64,000 bases of DNA from positions 310,001 to 374,000 of the forward strand of contig JAFEMH010001239.1 of NCBI GenBank assembly GCA_022495995.1, written 5' to 3'. Below the pieces are notes generated by a model that saw nothing but the letters and a program-made list of their open reading frames with translations, was not told the DNA's origin and searched no databases. This DNA comes from Adenophora triphylla var. japonica (Eukaryota; Streptophyta; Magnoliopsida; Asterales; Campanulaceae). A program made the position numbers and the translations under genes. Of the stretch, positions 63,941 to 64,000 are shown one piece after another; position 1 is the first letter of the stretch, and every line of letters starts with the position of its first letter.

Positions 63941-64000
63941 CGCAAAAGCCTCACTGCGTCTTCTTTCACAGGGGAACAACTCCTTCCATTGCCGGCCCAA

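Overview
This is plant nuclear DNA, most likely from a eudicot. The evidence is a stack of Ty3/gypsy and Ty1/copia LTR retrotransposons, plant-type Stowaway and hAT MITEs, and one single-exon-like F-box gene. An asterid origin is only an impression from the F-box protein. The first 52 kb look like silenced, nested-retrotransposon heterochromatin. The last 12 kb look like gene-proximal DNA. I see no tRNA or rRNA gene and no CRISPR array.

Layout. A broken hAT-type transposase gene (1-1139) is cut by element A, a chromovirus of CRM-like type (LTR 1140-1707, gag 1750-2883, protease/RT 32346-33818, rest lost). Two other elements sit in A's gag-pol reading frame only 7 bp apart. Element B is a non-autonomous Athila-type element (2884-18102, TSD GTGAC). 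Element C is a non-autonomous Tat/Ogre-type element (18115-32340, TSD GGTAC). B's 5' LTR is itself split by element D, a Tekay/Del chromovirus with a C-terminal chromodomain (3333-12246); the uninterrupted site survives in B's 3' LTR. After a minus-strand LTR fragment (33819-34272) comes element E, a decayed copia element (34457-51901, TSD GATAT). E is split by element F, an Athila element with gag, pol and a second downstream ORF (39041-50812, TSD ACGGT). All six large elements point the same way.

Right flank (51902-64000). This part holds about nine Stowaway-like MITEs with TACTCCCTCCGT/ACGGAGGGAGTA ends, a hAT-like MITE with a smaller palindromic MITE inside it, and LINE/SINE debris. It also holds an F-box/FBA gene on the minus strand (56617-57831), a broken paralogue of that gene (55330-55560), a duplicated copy of its promoter (61889-62308), a Helitron-like terminus and long TA and CT microsatellites.

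Main points of interest. (1) Five unrelated LTR families (A, B, D, E, F) all carry an array of 4-8 twelve-bp dyads sharing the pattern NNNCGNNCGNNN; in A, B, E and F it lies just upstream of a TATA box. F carries one more array inside the element, ahead of its second ORF. (2) Copia element E has no initiator-Met PBS; the sequence just after its 5' LTR is instead perfectly complementary (15 nt) to its own U5. (3) The 3' region of C holds four different tandem arrays, one 72-bp array that can form a hairpin in each monomer, and a set of hairpins whose stems differ by compensating changes. These are proposals from reading the sequence; no alignment or search was run.
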